From the NCBI GenBank assembly GCA_913049525.1, contig CAJWYZ010000016.1:1-15148 (forward strand): a stretch of DNA of 15,148 nucleotides, in the 5' to 3' direction. The stretch is from an uncultured Fidelibacterota bacterium. Lineage in GTDB: Bacteria > Fidelibacterota > Marinisomatia > SCGC-AAA003-L08 > D37C17. Below, one piece after another: positions 7,540-15,148 of this stretch (its first letter is position 1; every line of letters begins with the position of its first letter). The position numbers and the translations under genes are program-made. The notes under the pieces are model-generated. The model ran no database searches and was not told the origin of the DNA. It saw nothing but the letters and a program-made list of their open reading frames with translations.

Positions 7540-8832
7540 ATGACAGTAGCACGAATAAATAGAATTTCTGAGTTTGAAGGTAAAACCGTTCAATTGAATG
7601 GATGGGTATATAATTCCCGGCGGAGTGGTAAGATTGGATTTTTAATGTTCAGGGATGGTTTTGGCATCATGCAATGCATTGTAGCAAAAAATGATGTGGG
7701 CGAAGAAGCATTCGAAGTATTCAAAAGCCTCACGCAAGAGTCATCTCTTTCAGTAGTTGGAGAGGTTGTGAAAAATGACAGGGCGCCGGGTGGATTTGAA
7801 ATGGTTGTCTCAGAATTGACGGTGCACCAGTTAAGCAGTGAATATCCTATTACACCCAAAGAACATGGTACAGATTTTCTTATGAATCACCGTCATTTAT
7901 GGCTGCGGAGTAAACGCCAACATGCCATTTTAAAAGTGAGACATGAAATCATTAAAGCAGTTCGGGATTTCTTTGACTCCAACGATTTCACACTTTGCGA
8001 TTCGCCCATATTTACCCCAAATGCCGCAGAAGGAACATCAACTCTATTTGGTACTGATTATTTTGGTAATACAGCTTATTTGGCTCAAACGGGGCAGTTG
8101 TATGGGGAGGCGGTAGCTATGGCTGTGGGTCGGCATTACAATTTTGGTCCAACCTTCCGGGCGGAAAAGAGTAAGACCCGACGCCATCTCACTGAATTCT
8201 GGATGGTAGAGCCTGAAATTGCTTACTGTGAAATTGATGAAAATATGGATTGGGCTGAGCGTCTAATATTATTCATAATTGAACGTGTTTTAGAAAATCG
8301 AAAAAATGAATTAGACGTGTTAGAAAGAGACCTTGGGAAATTAGAACATATTAAAGCACCCTTCCCTCGATTGAGTTATACAGAGTGTGTAGAATTGCTC
8401 AACAAAGGGGGTATTGATTTTATATGGGGAGATGATTTCGGTGCTCCAGAAGAAACATTCATTGGGGAACAATTTAATCAGCCCGTTATGGTTCATAGGT
8501 TCCCTACTGCCATTAAAGCCTTTTATATGAAGCGTGATCCCGAAAATGAAAAGGTGGTTCTGGGAATGGATGTATTGGCTCCTGAAGGATTTGGCGAAAT
8601 AATTGGTGGCTCCGAGCGGGAAACCGAAATTAATTTACTAGAAGACCGTATAAAGGACGAAGAGCTAAATCAGGCTGATTATGAATGGTTTCTAGATTTG
8701 AGACGCTATGGCTCCGTTCCACATTCGGGATTCGGTATGGGGATAGAACGGGTTGTAGCATGGATTTGTAATCTCCCTCATGTGCGGGAAACCATTCCCT
8801 TTCCACGAACCATTGGAAGGCTGAATCCCTAG
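7540..8832 (+). CDS. asnS: AsnRS, asparaginyl-tRNA synthetase
   Basis: Class IIb aminoacyl-tRNA synthetase that charges tRNA-Asn with asparagine. The 430 residues match the Bacillus-type length. Seen: N-terminal OB-fold anticodon-binding domain (about 1-105, with [19 protein letters not shown]), [20 protein letters not shown], motif 2 [20 protein letters not shown] (from Phe202), [10 protein letters not shown], and motif 3 [12 protein letters not shown] (397-408) followed by [29 protein letters not shown] separates AsnRS from AspRS. Its presence implies direct asparaginylation, though the amidotransferase route may still exist elsewhere. It sits 12 bp after lptE and ends two bases before the nadE start. 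Confidence 0.97.
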   Translation: MTVARINRISEFEGKTVQLNGWVYNSRRSGKIGFLMFRDGFGIMQCIVAKNDVGEEAFEVFKSLTQESSLSVVGEVVKNDRAPGGFEMVVSELTVHQLSSEYPITPKEHGTDFLMNHRHLWLRSKRQHAILKVRHEIIKAVRDFFDSNDFTLCDSPIFTPNAAEGTSTLFGTDYFGNTAYLAQTGQLYGEAVAMAVGRHYNFGPTFRAEKSKTRRHLTEFWMVEPEIAYCEIDENMDWAERLILFIIERVLENRKNELDVLERDLGKLEHIKAPFPRLSYTECVELLNKGGIDFIWGDDFGAPEETFIGEQFNQPVMVHRFPTAIKAFYMKRDPENEKVVLGMDVLAPEGFGEIIGGSERETEINLLEDRIKDEELNQADYEWFLDLRRYGSVPHSGFGMGIERVVAWICNLPHVRETIPFPRTIGRLNP

Positions 8833-8834
8833 CT

Positions 8835-10442
8835 GTGAAAGTTGTTTTAGCTCAAATTAATCCCACGGTAGGTGCATTGAAAAACAATGCGCAGAAAATT
8901 ATTGAAATAATCCGTGAGCACACTCCAAAGTGCGATCTTATAATATTTCCAGAAATGGCACTTACAGGCTATCCGCCTCAAGATCTATTATTAGATAAAT
9001 CCTTCATTCAGAAGACGCAGGAAGTCCTTAATGGTATAGCATCGTCTGTTAATTCTACGGCCGTAATTATTGGGTCTATCCGCAAAGAGAACCATAATAT
9101 ATATAATACCGTCGCCGTAATTCAGAGTGGTTCTGTTCTCGCTTACCGAGATAAAATGCACTTGCCTACCTATGATGTGTTTGATGAAGTTCGCTATTTC
9201 ACCCCTTCTGAATTTGTAGAACCGGTGGAGGTCAGTGTAAATGGAAAATCAGTCAAATTAGGACTTCAAATCTGTGAAGATCTGTGGGATGAGGAGTACG
9301 AAACAAAAGTAAGTAAGTCCCTTTGTAATCAGGGCGCTGAATTATTAATTAACATTTCTGCTTCACCTTTTCATATTAATAAGCATAACGAACGTATTGA
9401 ATTAATATGCGATAAGGCAAAAGACTTAAAGTGTAGCTTTATATACTGCAACTTGGTTGGTGCTCAGGATGAGCTGGTGTTTGATGGTCAGTCCTGTATT
9501 GTCAATTCTGCTGGTGAAGTAATATTTCTTTCTGCCGCATTTGAAGAAAATGTTCAGTTGGTTGATTTAGATAAATGTAAGCAAATAAAGGTATTAGAAC
9601 TTTCCGAAGAAGAGCAGATATTCAGAGCACTTTCCCTGGGAGTAAAAGATTATTTCCAGAAAACAGGTCATACCCAAGCAGTCATCGGAACCAGCGGGGG
9701 TGTTGATTCGGCCCTTACTGCAGCCATTGCCCAAAATGCTCTGGGCAGAGAAAATGTACTTGGAATCGCCATGCCGTCCATTTTTTCATCAGACCACAGT
9801 ATAAGTGATGCCCAGGCATTGGCTGAAAACCTGGGAATTCAATTTGAGATTATTTCTATTAAAAAGATTAATGAACAAATGCTTGAGGGACTATCTCCCA
9901 TATTTAATGGATCGGCAGCTGGATTGGCTGAAGAGAACCTGCAAGCGCGAATCCGAGGAAATATTCTCATGGCAGCTGCCAATAAGCAGGGAGCCCTTCT
10001 GCTTAATACAGGCAATAAAACGGAAATTGCTCTGGGATACTGCACCATGTATGGAGATATGGCAGGGGCTTTAGCGGTTATTAGTGATTTGAATAAATCT
10101 CAGGTGTATGATGTTTCCAGATGGATAAATACTCATTTCAAAAAGGATATTATTCCCCAGAATACATTAACTAAGTCTCCTTCAGCAGAACTGAAACCTG
10201 ATCAGGTTGATCCCTTTGATTATGATGTAGTGAGTCCGTTGGTTGATATCCTCATAACGGAGCCGGAGCGTGCTGATGAATTAAAGGAAGAAGGTTATGA
10301 TCCAGCGCTAATTAGTGATTTAATCAAAAAAATAAGATTAGCAGAATATAAGCGCCGGCAGGCTCCCCCGGGCATCAGAATTTCATCAAAAGCATTTGGA
10401 GTGGGAAGGAGATATCCAATAATTAATCAATTTACCATGTAA
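8835..10442 (+). CDS. nadE: NadE, glutamine-dependent NAD+ synthetase
   Basis: Makes NAD+ from deamido-NAD+ with ATP, taking ammonia from glutamine. It is a two-domain protein of 535 residues. The N-terminal nitrilase-type glutaminase has the Glu-Lys-Cys triad: Glu40 in FPEMALTGYPP, Lys107 in YRDKMHLPTYDVFDE and Cys147 in LQICEDLWDE. The C-terminal synthetase has the ATP pyrophosphatase P-loop GTSGGVDS (285-292), GNKTEIALGY, the KSPSAELKPDQ loop and the typical ending KRRQAPPGIRISSKAFGVGRRYPI. Translation starts at GTG, the only non-ATG start I assign here, two bases after the asnS stop. No in-frame ATG lies early enough to give the conserved KVVLAQINPTVG opening. GGAAGG near 8815 is 14 bases upstream, so initiation may rely on coupling to asnS. 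Confidence 0.97.
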   Translation: MKVVLAQINPTVGALKNNAQKIIEIIREHTPKCDLIIFPEMALTGYPPQDLLLDKSFIQKTQEVLNGIASSVNSTAVIIGSIRKENHNIYNTVAVIQSGSVLAYRDKMHLPTYDVFDEVRYFTPSEFVEPVEVSVNGKSVKLGLQICEDLWDEEYETKVSKSLCNQGAELLINISASPFHINKHNERIELICDKAKDLKCSFIYCNLVGAQDELVFDGQSCIVNSAGEVIFLSAAFEENVQLVDLDKCKQIKVLELSEEEQIFRALSLGVKDYFQKTGHTQAVIGTSGGVDSALTAAIAQNALGRENVLGIAMPSIFSSDHSISDAQALAENLGIQFEIISIKKINEQMLEGLSPIFNGSAAGLAEENLQARIRGNILMAAANKQGALLLNTGNKTEIALGYCTMYGDMAGALAVISDLNKSQVYDVSRWINTHFKKDIIPQNTLTKSPSAELKPDQVDPFDYDVVSPLVDILITEPERADELKEEGYDPALISDLIKKIRLAEYKRRQAPPGIRISSKAFGVGRRYPIINQFTM

Positions 10443-10457
10443 AAAATAGAATAAATA

Positions 10458-12773
10458 ATGTCGTCCCTTATCCGTTTCGTCCAACGGTACCCAGTATTTA
10501 AGTTTCTTCCCATACAAATTTTGGGAATATTTATAGGAACTCACTATACTTTTCCGTCAACTTTTCTTTTGATCTTTTCAGGTGTCCTGTTCCTCGTTCT
10601 GTTTACCCGGTATTTTCAGATTACTTTGCCTATAATTGTTCTCCTCATGCCAATTTTGGTATTACAGACTGGGAATTCACATAATATTTCAGATTTTCCA
10701 TCAGGCGAAGTATTAATTCAGGCAACGGTTTCCGATATTCAGAAAAAACGCAATTCGGATTACATCATTCTCGATGCTGGAGATAAACGGGTACTATTAC
10801 AAACATCAGATTCTCTTAACATTCTGCCTGCTGATACCATCATTTTGAGGGGGGAATTAAAAATGCCCCAACCCCCTAGAAATCACGGAGAGTTTAATTA
10901 CGGTAGTTATTTACGATCTCAGGGCATTCAGGCTGTCATTCACCGTAATTTTTCTGTAATTGCAATTATTGAAGGTGAACCAAGTGTAAAACGTTGGTTC
11001 TTTGAAATGCGGCAGGGGATTCATCAGCGATTGACAGAAGCTGTAGGACACCCTTATGATGGATTGGCATCTGGATTATTGCTGGGAGAAAAATCAGGTA
11101 TTGAACCCAAGATGAAAGAGCAATTTCGACGACTTGGTATAATTCACATATTGGCAGTGAGTGGGTTGCATGTGGGTTTTGTACTTTTGGTTCTTACGGT
11201 TATAGCAAAGATTGCAGTTTTCTCCAGATTACACAGATTTTTATTTATTTCTGCAGGACTATTATTTTATTTAGGGATTAGTGGAGGTGCCATTAGTGTA
11301 ATGCGGGCAGTCACTATGGCGATTCTTTATGTATATGGAAATTTAAGGGAAAAAGAAATAATACCCTGGAGTATCGTAGGGTTTACAGCATTTATTTTTC
11401 TCCTTGTTGACCCACCACAACTGTTCAGTCTTAGCTTTCAACTATCATTCGGTGCAGTATTTGGGATTCTATTTCTCCTGGCTCAATTCAAACAATTAAC
11501 AGCTAATAATGAGTGGTTAGTATCGTTGCGAAAGTATAGGTCACTCCGCTGGCTTATGGATGCATTAGTGGTATCTTTTGGAGCACAGTTGGGTACGTTT
11601 CTTCCCATCGCTATTACATTTGGAGAAATCCCGGTTTGGGCATTTGTAGCTAATTTGGTAATAATTCCCCTGGCAGGATTATCAGTCATAACCTCCCTCA
11701 TTATTTCACTATTAATGCCATTTTCAGCACAATTTGGGATATTCTATGGCGAAGCACTATGGGGACAATTGTTTCTTATGGATAAACTGGCCATGCTTTT
11801 AAATGAATTTCCTTATCAATTAATTTCTTTTCAAGGATGGGATAAACCCTCGCTTTTCGTTTTATTTGTAGGTATGATATTTCTGGCAACTGTATCACAA
11901 GTTAAGTATAGGTTTCGTGCTTTTGTTATTTGTTTATTGCTGGGTAACTTTTTCATATGGAAAGAAAATCTAAATTCTCCTAAACTCATAGTTACTTTTT
12001 TGGATGTGGGACAGGGGGATGCCTGTGTTATTGAAGATGGAGAGCATACTATTTTGGTGGATGCGGGATATGCAGGATTCGGTAAAGATTATGGGAAGAA
12101 GACGGTGGTACCATTTTTAAAATATAAAGGAATCAGTGAAATTAATTTAGCAGTAATGACCCATCCCCATGCGGATCATATTGGGGGATTAGAATCTGTC
12201 TTGAAAAATTTCCCTATAAATGAAATTTGGGATACCCATAATGATTTCGAATCCTCTATTTATAAACGAATTTTAAAGGGATCAGAGGAGAACAAAAATA
12301 CCATTCAATATCCACAACCGGGGAATATTTATCAGTTGGGAGAAATGAAGCTCACCGTGTTATTCCCCGATTCACTTATTGCAGATAAAATGGAAAATAT
12401 TAATAATGCCTCCATTGTTTTCCGGTTGGATTATTATAATTATAGTTTTCTGTTTACAGGCGATGCCGAAATCCAAGCCGAACGGATACTCTCAAATCTT
12501 GACAGTCTGTTACAGGCAGATGTTGTGAAGGTGGGGCATCATGGCTCCAGCACCAGTTCAATTGGGAGTATGGTAAAACATGTTTCTCCAGAGTTTGCTG
12601 TTATATCAGTAGGGAAAAATAATCGTTACGGACATCCATCGAAAAAAATAGTACAGAGATGGGTAGATTCCGGAACGGAGGTATTCCGGACTGATGAAAG
12701 TGGGGCAGTTATTTTTAAAATTGATAGTAAGGGAATAAATATACAAACATTGGTCAAGAGGGACACGATGTAA
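10458..12773 (+). CDS. comEC: ComEC/Rec2 family DNA uptake channel
   Basis: Inner-membrane channel that imports single-stranded DNA during natural transformation. The 771 residues form a complete three-part protein. An N-terminal membrane segment group (about 15-70) leads into a periplasmic OB-like domain (about 82-175, with PPRNHGEFNYGSYLRSQGI). The multi-span competence domain follows (about 195-470, with LLLGEKSGIEPKMKEQFRRLG and ILAVSGLHVG, Val234-Gly240). The C-terminal metallo-beta-lactamase-type domain has FLDVGQGDA (from Leu515), the metal site THPHADHIGG (His569, His571, Asp573, His574), FTGDAE, KVGHHGSS and GKNNRYGHPS. The metal ligands are intact, fitting a nuclease role for degrading the non-imported strand. 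It follows nadE by 15 bp with no clear Shine-Dalgarno. No other competence gene is in the window. Confidence 0.93.
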   Translation: MSSLIRFVQRYPVFKFLPIQILGIFIGTHYTFPSTFLLIFSGVLFLVLFTRYFQITLPIIVLLMPILVLQTGNSHNISDFPSGEVLIQATVSDIQKKRNSDYIILDAGDKRVLLQTSDSLNILPADTIILRGELKMPQPPRNHGEFNYGSYLRSQGIQAVIHRNFSVIAIIEGEPSVKRWFFEMRQGIHQRLTEAVGHPYDGLASGLLLGEKSGIEPKMKEQFRRLGIIHILAVSGLHVGFVLLVLTVIAKIAVFSRLHRFLFISAGLLFYLGISGGAISVMRAVTMAILYVYGNLREKEIIPWSIVGFTAFIFLLVDPPQLFSLSFQLSFGAVFGILFLLAQFKQLTANNEWLVSLRKYRSLRWLMDALVVSFGAQLGTFLPIAITFGEIPVWAFVANLVIIPLAGLSVITSLIISLLMPFSAQFGIFYGEALWGQLFLMDKLAMLLNEFPYQLISFQGWDKPSLFVLFVGMIFLATVSQVKYRFRAFVICLLLGNFFIWKENLNSPKLIVTFLDVGQGDACVIEDGEHTILVDAGYAGFGKDYGKKTVVPFLKYKGISEINLAVMTHPHADHIGGLESVLKNFPINEIWDTHNDFESSIYKRILKGSEENKNTIQYPQPGNIYQLGEMKLTVLFPDSLIADKMENINNASIVFRLDYYNYSFLFTGDAEIQAERILSNLDSLLQADVVKVGHHGSSTSSIGSMVKHVSPEFAVISVGKNNRYGHPSKKIVQRWVDSGTEVFRTDESGAVIFKIDSKGINIQTLVKRDTM

Positions 12774-12853
12774 TGTTCCCCTATTCAGATTAATAATTGA
12801 CACATAATAAATAATTGTTTCATCCCATTAATTCAATTCCCTAATTTTTTCCT
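12774..12853 (+). other. Intergenic region before purU
   Basis: The 80 bp hold a perfect TTGACA (12797-12802) and a direct repeat of AATAATTG (12792-12799 and 12810-12817, 18 bp apart). There is no TATAAT-like hexamer at 16-18 bp from the TTGACA. The eight bases before the purU ATG are pyrimidine-rich, so there is no Shine-Dalgarno. A promoter here is possible but unproven, and no terminator hairpin for comEC was seen. Confidence 0.3.
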
Positions 12854-13708
12854 ATGAGAGATTTGATATTACACATTAACTGCCCGGATCAGCGGGGCAT
12901 CATTGCCCAGTTTACAGGCGTTTTGTATGATCATGGAGCCAATGTACTGAATCTGGAACAGCATGTGGAACCTGATGCAAAGCTCTTTTTCATGCGCATT
13001 CATGCAGACCTTTCTAATATGGAAATTTCAGAAGATGCCCTCCATGAAATTCTCATGGCACAGGTGAAAAAGATGAATGCGAAGATTCAGTTTTACTACC
13101 CTGAAAATCGCCAGAAAATGGCCATTTTTGTAACCAGAGAGGCTGCCCCGCTCTATGACCTCTTGATTAAACATCAGTCCGGAGAACTCCCCTGTGAAAT
13201 CCCCTGTATTCTCAGCAACCACCAGGATCTTAAAAATACAGCAAAGCAGTTTAATATTCCCTTTCATCATCTTCCTATATCACCTAAAACAAAGCCAGAT
13301 CAGGAAAATGCAGTTCGTGAAATAATTAAAAAGGAAAATATTGATCTGCTGGTCCTGGCACGCTATATGCAGATTTTATCCAGTGCGTTTGTGACGGATT
13401 ACCAAGGCAGAATAATTAACATCCATCATGGATTTCTACCAGCATTTAAGGGAAATAATCCTTATAGAAAAGCATGGGAGAGAGGGGTTAAGATGATTGG
13501 AGCTACAGCCCATTATGTCACAGCCGACCTGGATGAAGGCCCTATTATTGAACAGGACGTGGTTTCAGTAAACCATCAGCATTCTGTTCAGGAGATGATA
13601 CAGGCCGGCCGGGATATTGAGCGGCGGGTACTTACATCTGCGGTAAAAGCCCATTTGCAGCACCGCATTATCCTGGATGGGCAGCGAACCATTATTTTCC
13701 ATACGTAA
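12854..13708 (+). CDS. purU: PurU, formyltetrahydrofolate deformylase
   Basis: Hydrolyses 10-formyl-THF to THF and formate, balancing one-carbon pools and feeding formate to PurT where that enzyme exists. The 284 residues have normal length. An N-terminal ACT domain (about 1-80, opening LILHINCPDQRGIIAQFTGVLYDHGANV) can bind a regulatory amino acid; in E. coli PurU, methionine and glycine are the effectors. The C-terminal formyltransferase-type domain carries MAIFVTRE, LLVLARYMQIL, NIHHGFLPAFKG (Asn189, His191) and GATAHYVTADLDEGPIIEQD (Asp227), the Asn-His-Asp catalytic set. The usual NIHHSFLP reads NIHHGFLP here, a mild change. The ACT domain and ending distinguish it from PurN. No Shine-Dalgarno precedes the ATG, and ctaA converges on it with a 28-bp gap that contains no obvious terminator. 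Confidence 0.94.
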   Translation: MRDLILHINCPDQRGIIAQFTGVLYDHGANVLNLEQHVEPDAKLFFMRIHADLSNMEISEDALHEILMAQVKKMNAKIQFYYPENRQKMAIFVTREAAPLYDLLIKHQSGELPCEIPCILSNHQDLKNTAKQFNIPFHHLPISPKTKPDQENAVREIIKKENIDLLVLARYMQILSSAFVTDYQGRIINIHHGFLPAFKGNNPYRKAWERGVKMIGATAHYVTADLDEGPIIEQDVVSVNHQHSVQEMIQAGRDIERRVLTSAVKAHLQHRIILDGQRTIIFHT

Positions 13709-13736
13709 AAATCCCGCTGCATTACGCTTGGAAAGC

Positions 13737-14774
13737 TCAGGCACTCTCTACACTATTTAACAAAAATCTGATATACACTGCTGTCATTAAAAGTATTACC
13801 GCCCCGCCCTGGTGCAAAACCCCAAGCCATACTGGCACCACCATAATCAGAGTAAGTACGCCTAATCCAAATTGAATGAGAATTGCCCACAGCAGCCAGT
13901 CGATAGCTTTTACCTGTTGAGGGGTAAGTTGAAATCCTTTGCAATAGCGCCAGAACCCCGGAATAAGCATAGTCAATACCCAGCCCAGTAGGCGGTGAAT
14001 AAACTGGACGGTAAAAGTATGTTCTACGAAGTTTTTCCAAATGGGAGACAGAGGGAGTAATCCCCCGGGAACCCATTCGCCTGCCATTTTAGGGAAGGTA
14101 TTCCAGCCATAACCTGCTTTTAGACCTGCTGTAAAGGCTCCATAAATAATTTGGAGAATTATTACTGCTATAATCCAATTGAACACAGGCTGGAGTTTTT
14201 CTTTGTTGTAAGCAGTAGATGGAGTAAACACTTTCTTATTCACAGTCAGCGCTGTCCAGAGAATATATGCCATAAGTCCGAAAGCCAATATCAAATGTCC
14301 CGCCAAGCGGTAATGACTCACATGGGGATTATCCACTAATCCACTTTTTACCATATACCAACCGTACAGACCCTGCAGTCCACCCAAAACAAACATAAAT
14401 AGCAGTTTTTTCATTAGTGGGGGATTTAGTTTTTTCTTTATTAAAAAGTAAGCAAAAGGGATGATGAAAAATATTCCTAATAATCGCCCAATAAGGCGGT
14501 GGACATATTCCCAGAAAAAAATAAACTTAAATTGAGAGAGTGTCATACCCTGATTCAGTTTCTGATATTCAGGGTATTGTTGATATTTTTCAAACTCAGT
14601 TTCCCAAGCGGAATCATTCATGGGTGGGACTGCTCCTGAAATGGGGTGCCATTCTACCATAGAAAGTCCCGACTGGGTTAGGCGGGTAACACCGCCGATT
14701 ATTACCATGAGAAAGATGAGCAGACAGGCAGAAATGAGCCAGATTGTTATTTGTGTATTAGTTTTAGGATCCAT
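13737..14774 (-). CDS. ctaA: Heme A synthase (COX15/CtaA)
   Basis: Inner-membrane enzyme that oxidises the C8 methyl of heme O to a formyl group, giving heme A for aa3-type cytochrome c oxidase. The 345 residues fit eight membrane helices in two four-helix halves. Seen: IIGGVTRLTQSGLSMVEW (25-42), a long first loop ending NQGMTLSQFKFIFFWEYVHR (His92), HVSHYRLAGHL, VQFIHRLLGW and VLHQGGAVILL, which supply the histidines for the two heme sites. The extended first loop and absence of the loop cysteine pair found in Bacillus CtaA mark it as the alphaproteobacterial/mitochondrial COX15-like type. It implies a heme-A oxidase elsewhere; no ctaB or cox genes are in the window. The start has no good Shine-Dalgarno, but the opening residues leading into helix 1 are plausible. 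Confidence 0.95.
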   Translation of the reverse strand: MDPKTNTQITIWLISACLLIFLMVIIGGVTRLTQSGLSMVEWHPISGAVPPMNDSAWETEFEKYQQYPEYQKLNQGMTLSQFKFIFFWEYVHRLIGRLLGIFFIIPFAYFLIKKKLNPPLMKKLLFMFVLGGLQGLYGWYMVKSGLVDNPHVSHYRLAGHLILAFGLMAYILWTALTVNKKVFTPSTAYNKEKLQPVFNWIIAVIILQIIYGAFTAGLKAGYGWNTFPKMAGEWVPGGLLPLSPIWKNFVEHTFTVQFIHRLLGWVLTMLIPGFWRYCKGFQLTPQQVKAIDWLLWAILIQFGLGVLTLIMVVPVWLGVLHQGGAVILLMTAVYIRFLLNSVESA

Positions 14775-14986
14775 TTAGATGTTTTTACAGGCAGGAAAAA
14801 TTAGGCATGAAATGATTATGTATTAAACAGTCAATTTCTTCATTTATCATTCCTTAGCTAGTTTTGAGCAAAGAGAGGCCATAGGGGCATATAATTTGGT
14901 GCTGATTGGGTATCGGTTCACCCCACAGATGCAGGGCTAATCATCAAATACTAACGCAGAGAGTTAGGGATTTAATATTATATCTA
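14775..14986. other. Non-coding gap between ctaA and the Gre-like gene, with predicted hairpins
   Basis: The 212 bp contain no convincing gene. An imperfect stem can form from 14894 to 14949: ATTTG/CAAAT (14894-14898 with 14945-14949), TGATT/AATCA (14903-14907 with 14939-14943) and GGGT/ACCC (14908-14911 with 14920-14923). Next to it CTAAC/GTTAG (14951-14955 with 14963-14967) closes a seven-base loop. I do not recognise a tRNA, 5S rRNA or known riboswitch. It could be the ctaA leader, the 3' end of the Gre transcript, or a small RNA. Confidence 0.4.
14977..14982 (-). promoter_or_regulatory. Perfect TATAAT, candidate -10 for ctaA leader or small RNA
   Basis: TATAAT on the minus strand lies just past the Gre-like stop codon. 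A transcript from it would begin near 14970 and cover the hairpin segment before reaching ctaA about 195 bases later. No good -35 is visible 15-18 bp upstream, so this is tentative. Confidence 0.25.
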
Positions 14987-15148
14987 TCAGCATTTTGCAG
15001 AAATCTTTTCAATTGCAGTAATTGTGAACTTTGTCTCTTTACCCCTGATTTCAAGCGTAAAATTTTCATCAATCTTTTTCCCAACTATGGCTTGGCCAAA
15101 AGGTGAATGGTAGGTTACAATCATGGGATAAAGATCCAACTCAAATTC
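14987..15148 (-). CDS. GreA/GreB-family transcription elongation factor, C-terminal fragment
   Basis: Only the last 53 codons are in the window; the gene enters from the right edge and ends with TGA at 14989-14987. The residues YHSPFGQAIVGKKIDENFTL match the C-terminal FKBP-like domain of Gre factors, where the typical text is SPxGxALLGKKVGD followed by strands ending in a Y/F-x-I-x-x-I pattern (here KFTITAIEKI). Gre factors rescue backtracked RNA polymerase by stimulating transcript cleavage. The catalytic N-terminal coiled coil is outside the window, so I cannot say whether this is GreA, GreB or a C-terminal-domain-only relative. It lies upstream of ctaA on the same strand, 212 bp away. Confidence 0.65.
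   Translation of the reverse strand, partial: EFELDLYPMIVTYHSPFGQAIVGKKIDENFTLEIRGKETKFTITAIEKISAKC

Noticed and set aside
11064..11085. Possible sigma-54 -24/-12 element (TGGCAT...TTGCT)
   Set aside because: Spacing between the GG and GC is wrong by three bases and it lies inside comEC coding sequence.
12797..12825. sigma-70 promoter for purU built on the perfect TTGACA
   Set aside because: No -10-like hexamer at 16-18 bp; kept only as a note in the intergenic entry.
13709..13736. Bidirectional terminator between convergent purU and ctaA
   Set aside because: The 28 bp do not form a stem followed by a T-run on either strand that I can see.
14870..14945. 5S rRNA- or tRNA-like fragments (GCCATAG, GGTTCA, GGGGTGAACCGATACCC)
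   Set aside because: The 5S-like pieces fall on opposite strands, and no cloverleaf or acceptor/T-arm pairing could be formed around GGTTCA.
14906..15106. 66-codon plus-strand frame at the right edge
   Set aside because: Overlaps the Gre-like C-terminus on the opposite strand and the hairpin segment; no Shine-Dalgarno or motif.

Overview
The window (15.1 kb, AT-leaning, densely coded) looks like the core chromosome of a Gram-negative, aerobic bacterium. The order sigma-54 activator without sensor domain followed by an LptE-like lipoprotein is the arrangement I know from Bacteroidetes and relatives. Weak or absent Shine-Dalgarno sequences before several genes also fit the FCB group (for example Neomarinimicrobiota, Ignavibacteria-like lineages). 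This placement is inference; no rRNA is present to settle it. Gram-negative is supported by LptE, and aerobic respiration by heme A synthase (CtaA/COX15).

Layout. Positions 1-2145 (minus strand) carry a translationally coupled pair: a lipid kinase of the diacylglycerol/sphingosine kinase family, then a sphingosine-1-phosphate lyase-like PLP enzyme that runs off the left edge. A 259-bp AT-rich divergent intergenic region separates this pair from a long plus-strand series (2405-13708): uvrB, purD, a sigma-54 enhancer-binding protein, lptE, asnS, nadE, comEC and purU. purD/regulator and regulator/lptE overlap by four bases (ATGA). lptE/asnS/nadE/comEC are separated by 2-15 bp, so purD to comEC is probably one transcription unit; purU follows after 80 bp. 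ctaA converges on purU from the minus strand, and the C-terminal end of a GreA/GreB-like gene enters from the right edge on the minus strand. The 212 bp between ctaA and the Gre gene hold an imperfect hairpin segment and a perfect TATAAT.

How the genes work together. The plus-strand series is mostly housekeeping: DNA repair (UvrB), purine synthesis (PurD), formate release from formyl-THF (PurU), aminoacylation (AsnRS), NAD synthesis (NadE), LPS export to the outer membrane (LptE) and DNA uptake (ComEC). The most unusual part is the kinase-lyase pair. It would form a two-step route that phosphorylates a sphingoid base and then cleaves it to a fatty aldehyde and phosphoethanolamine, an exit pathway best known from eukaryotes. 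I saw no mobile elements, CRISPR arrays, tRNA, rRNA or phage genes.
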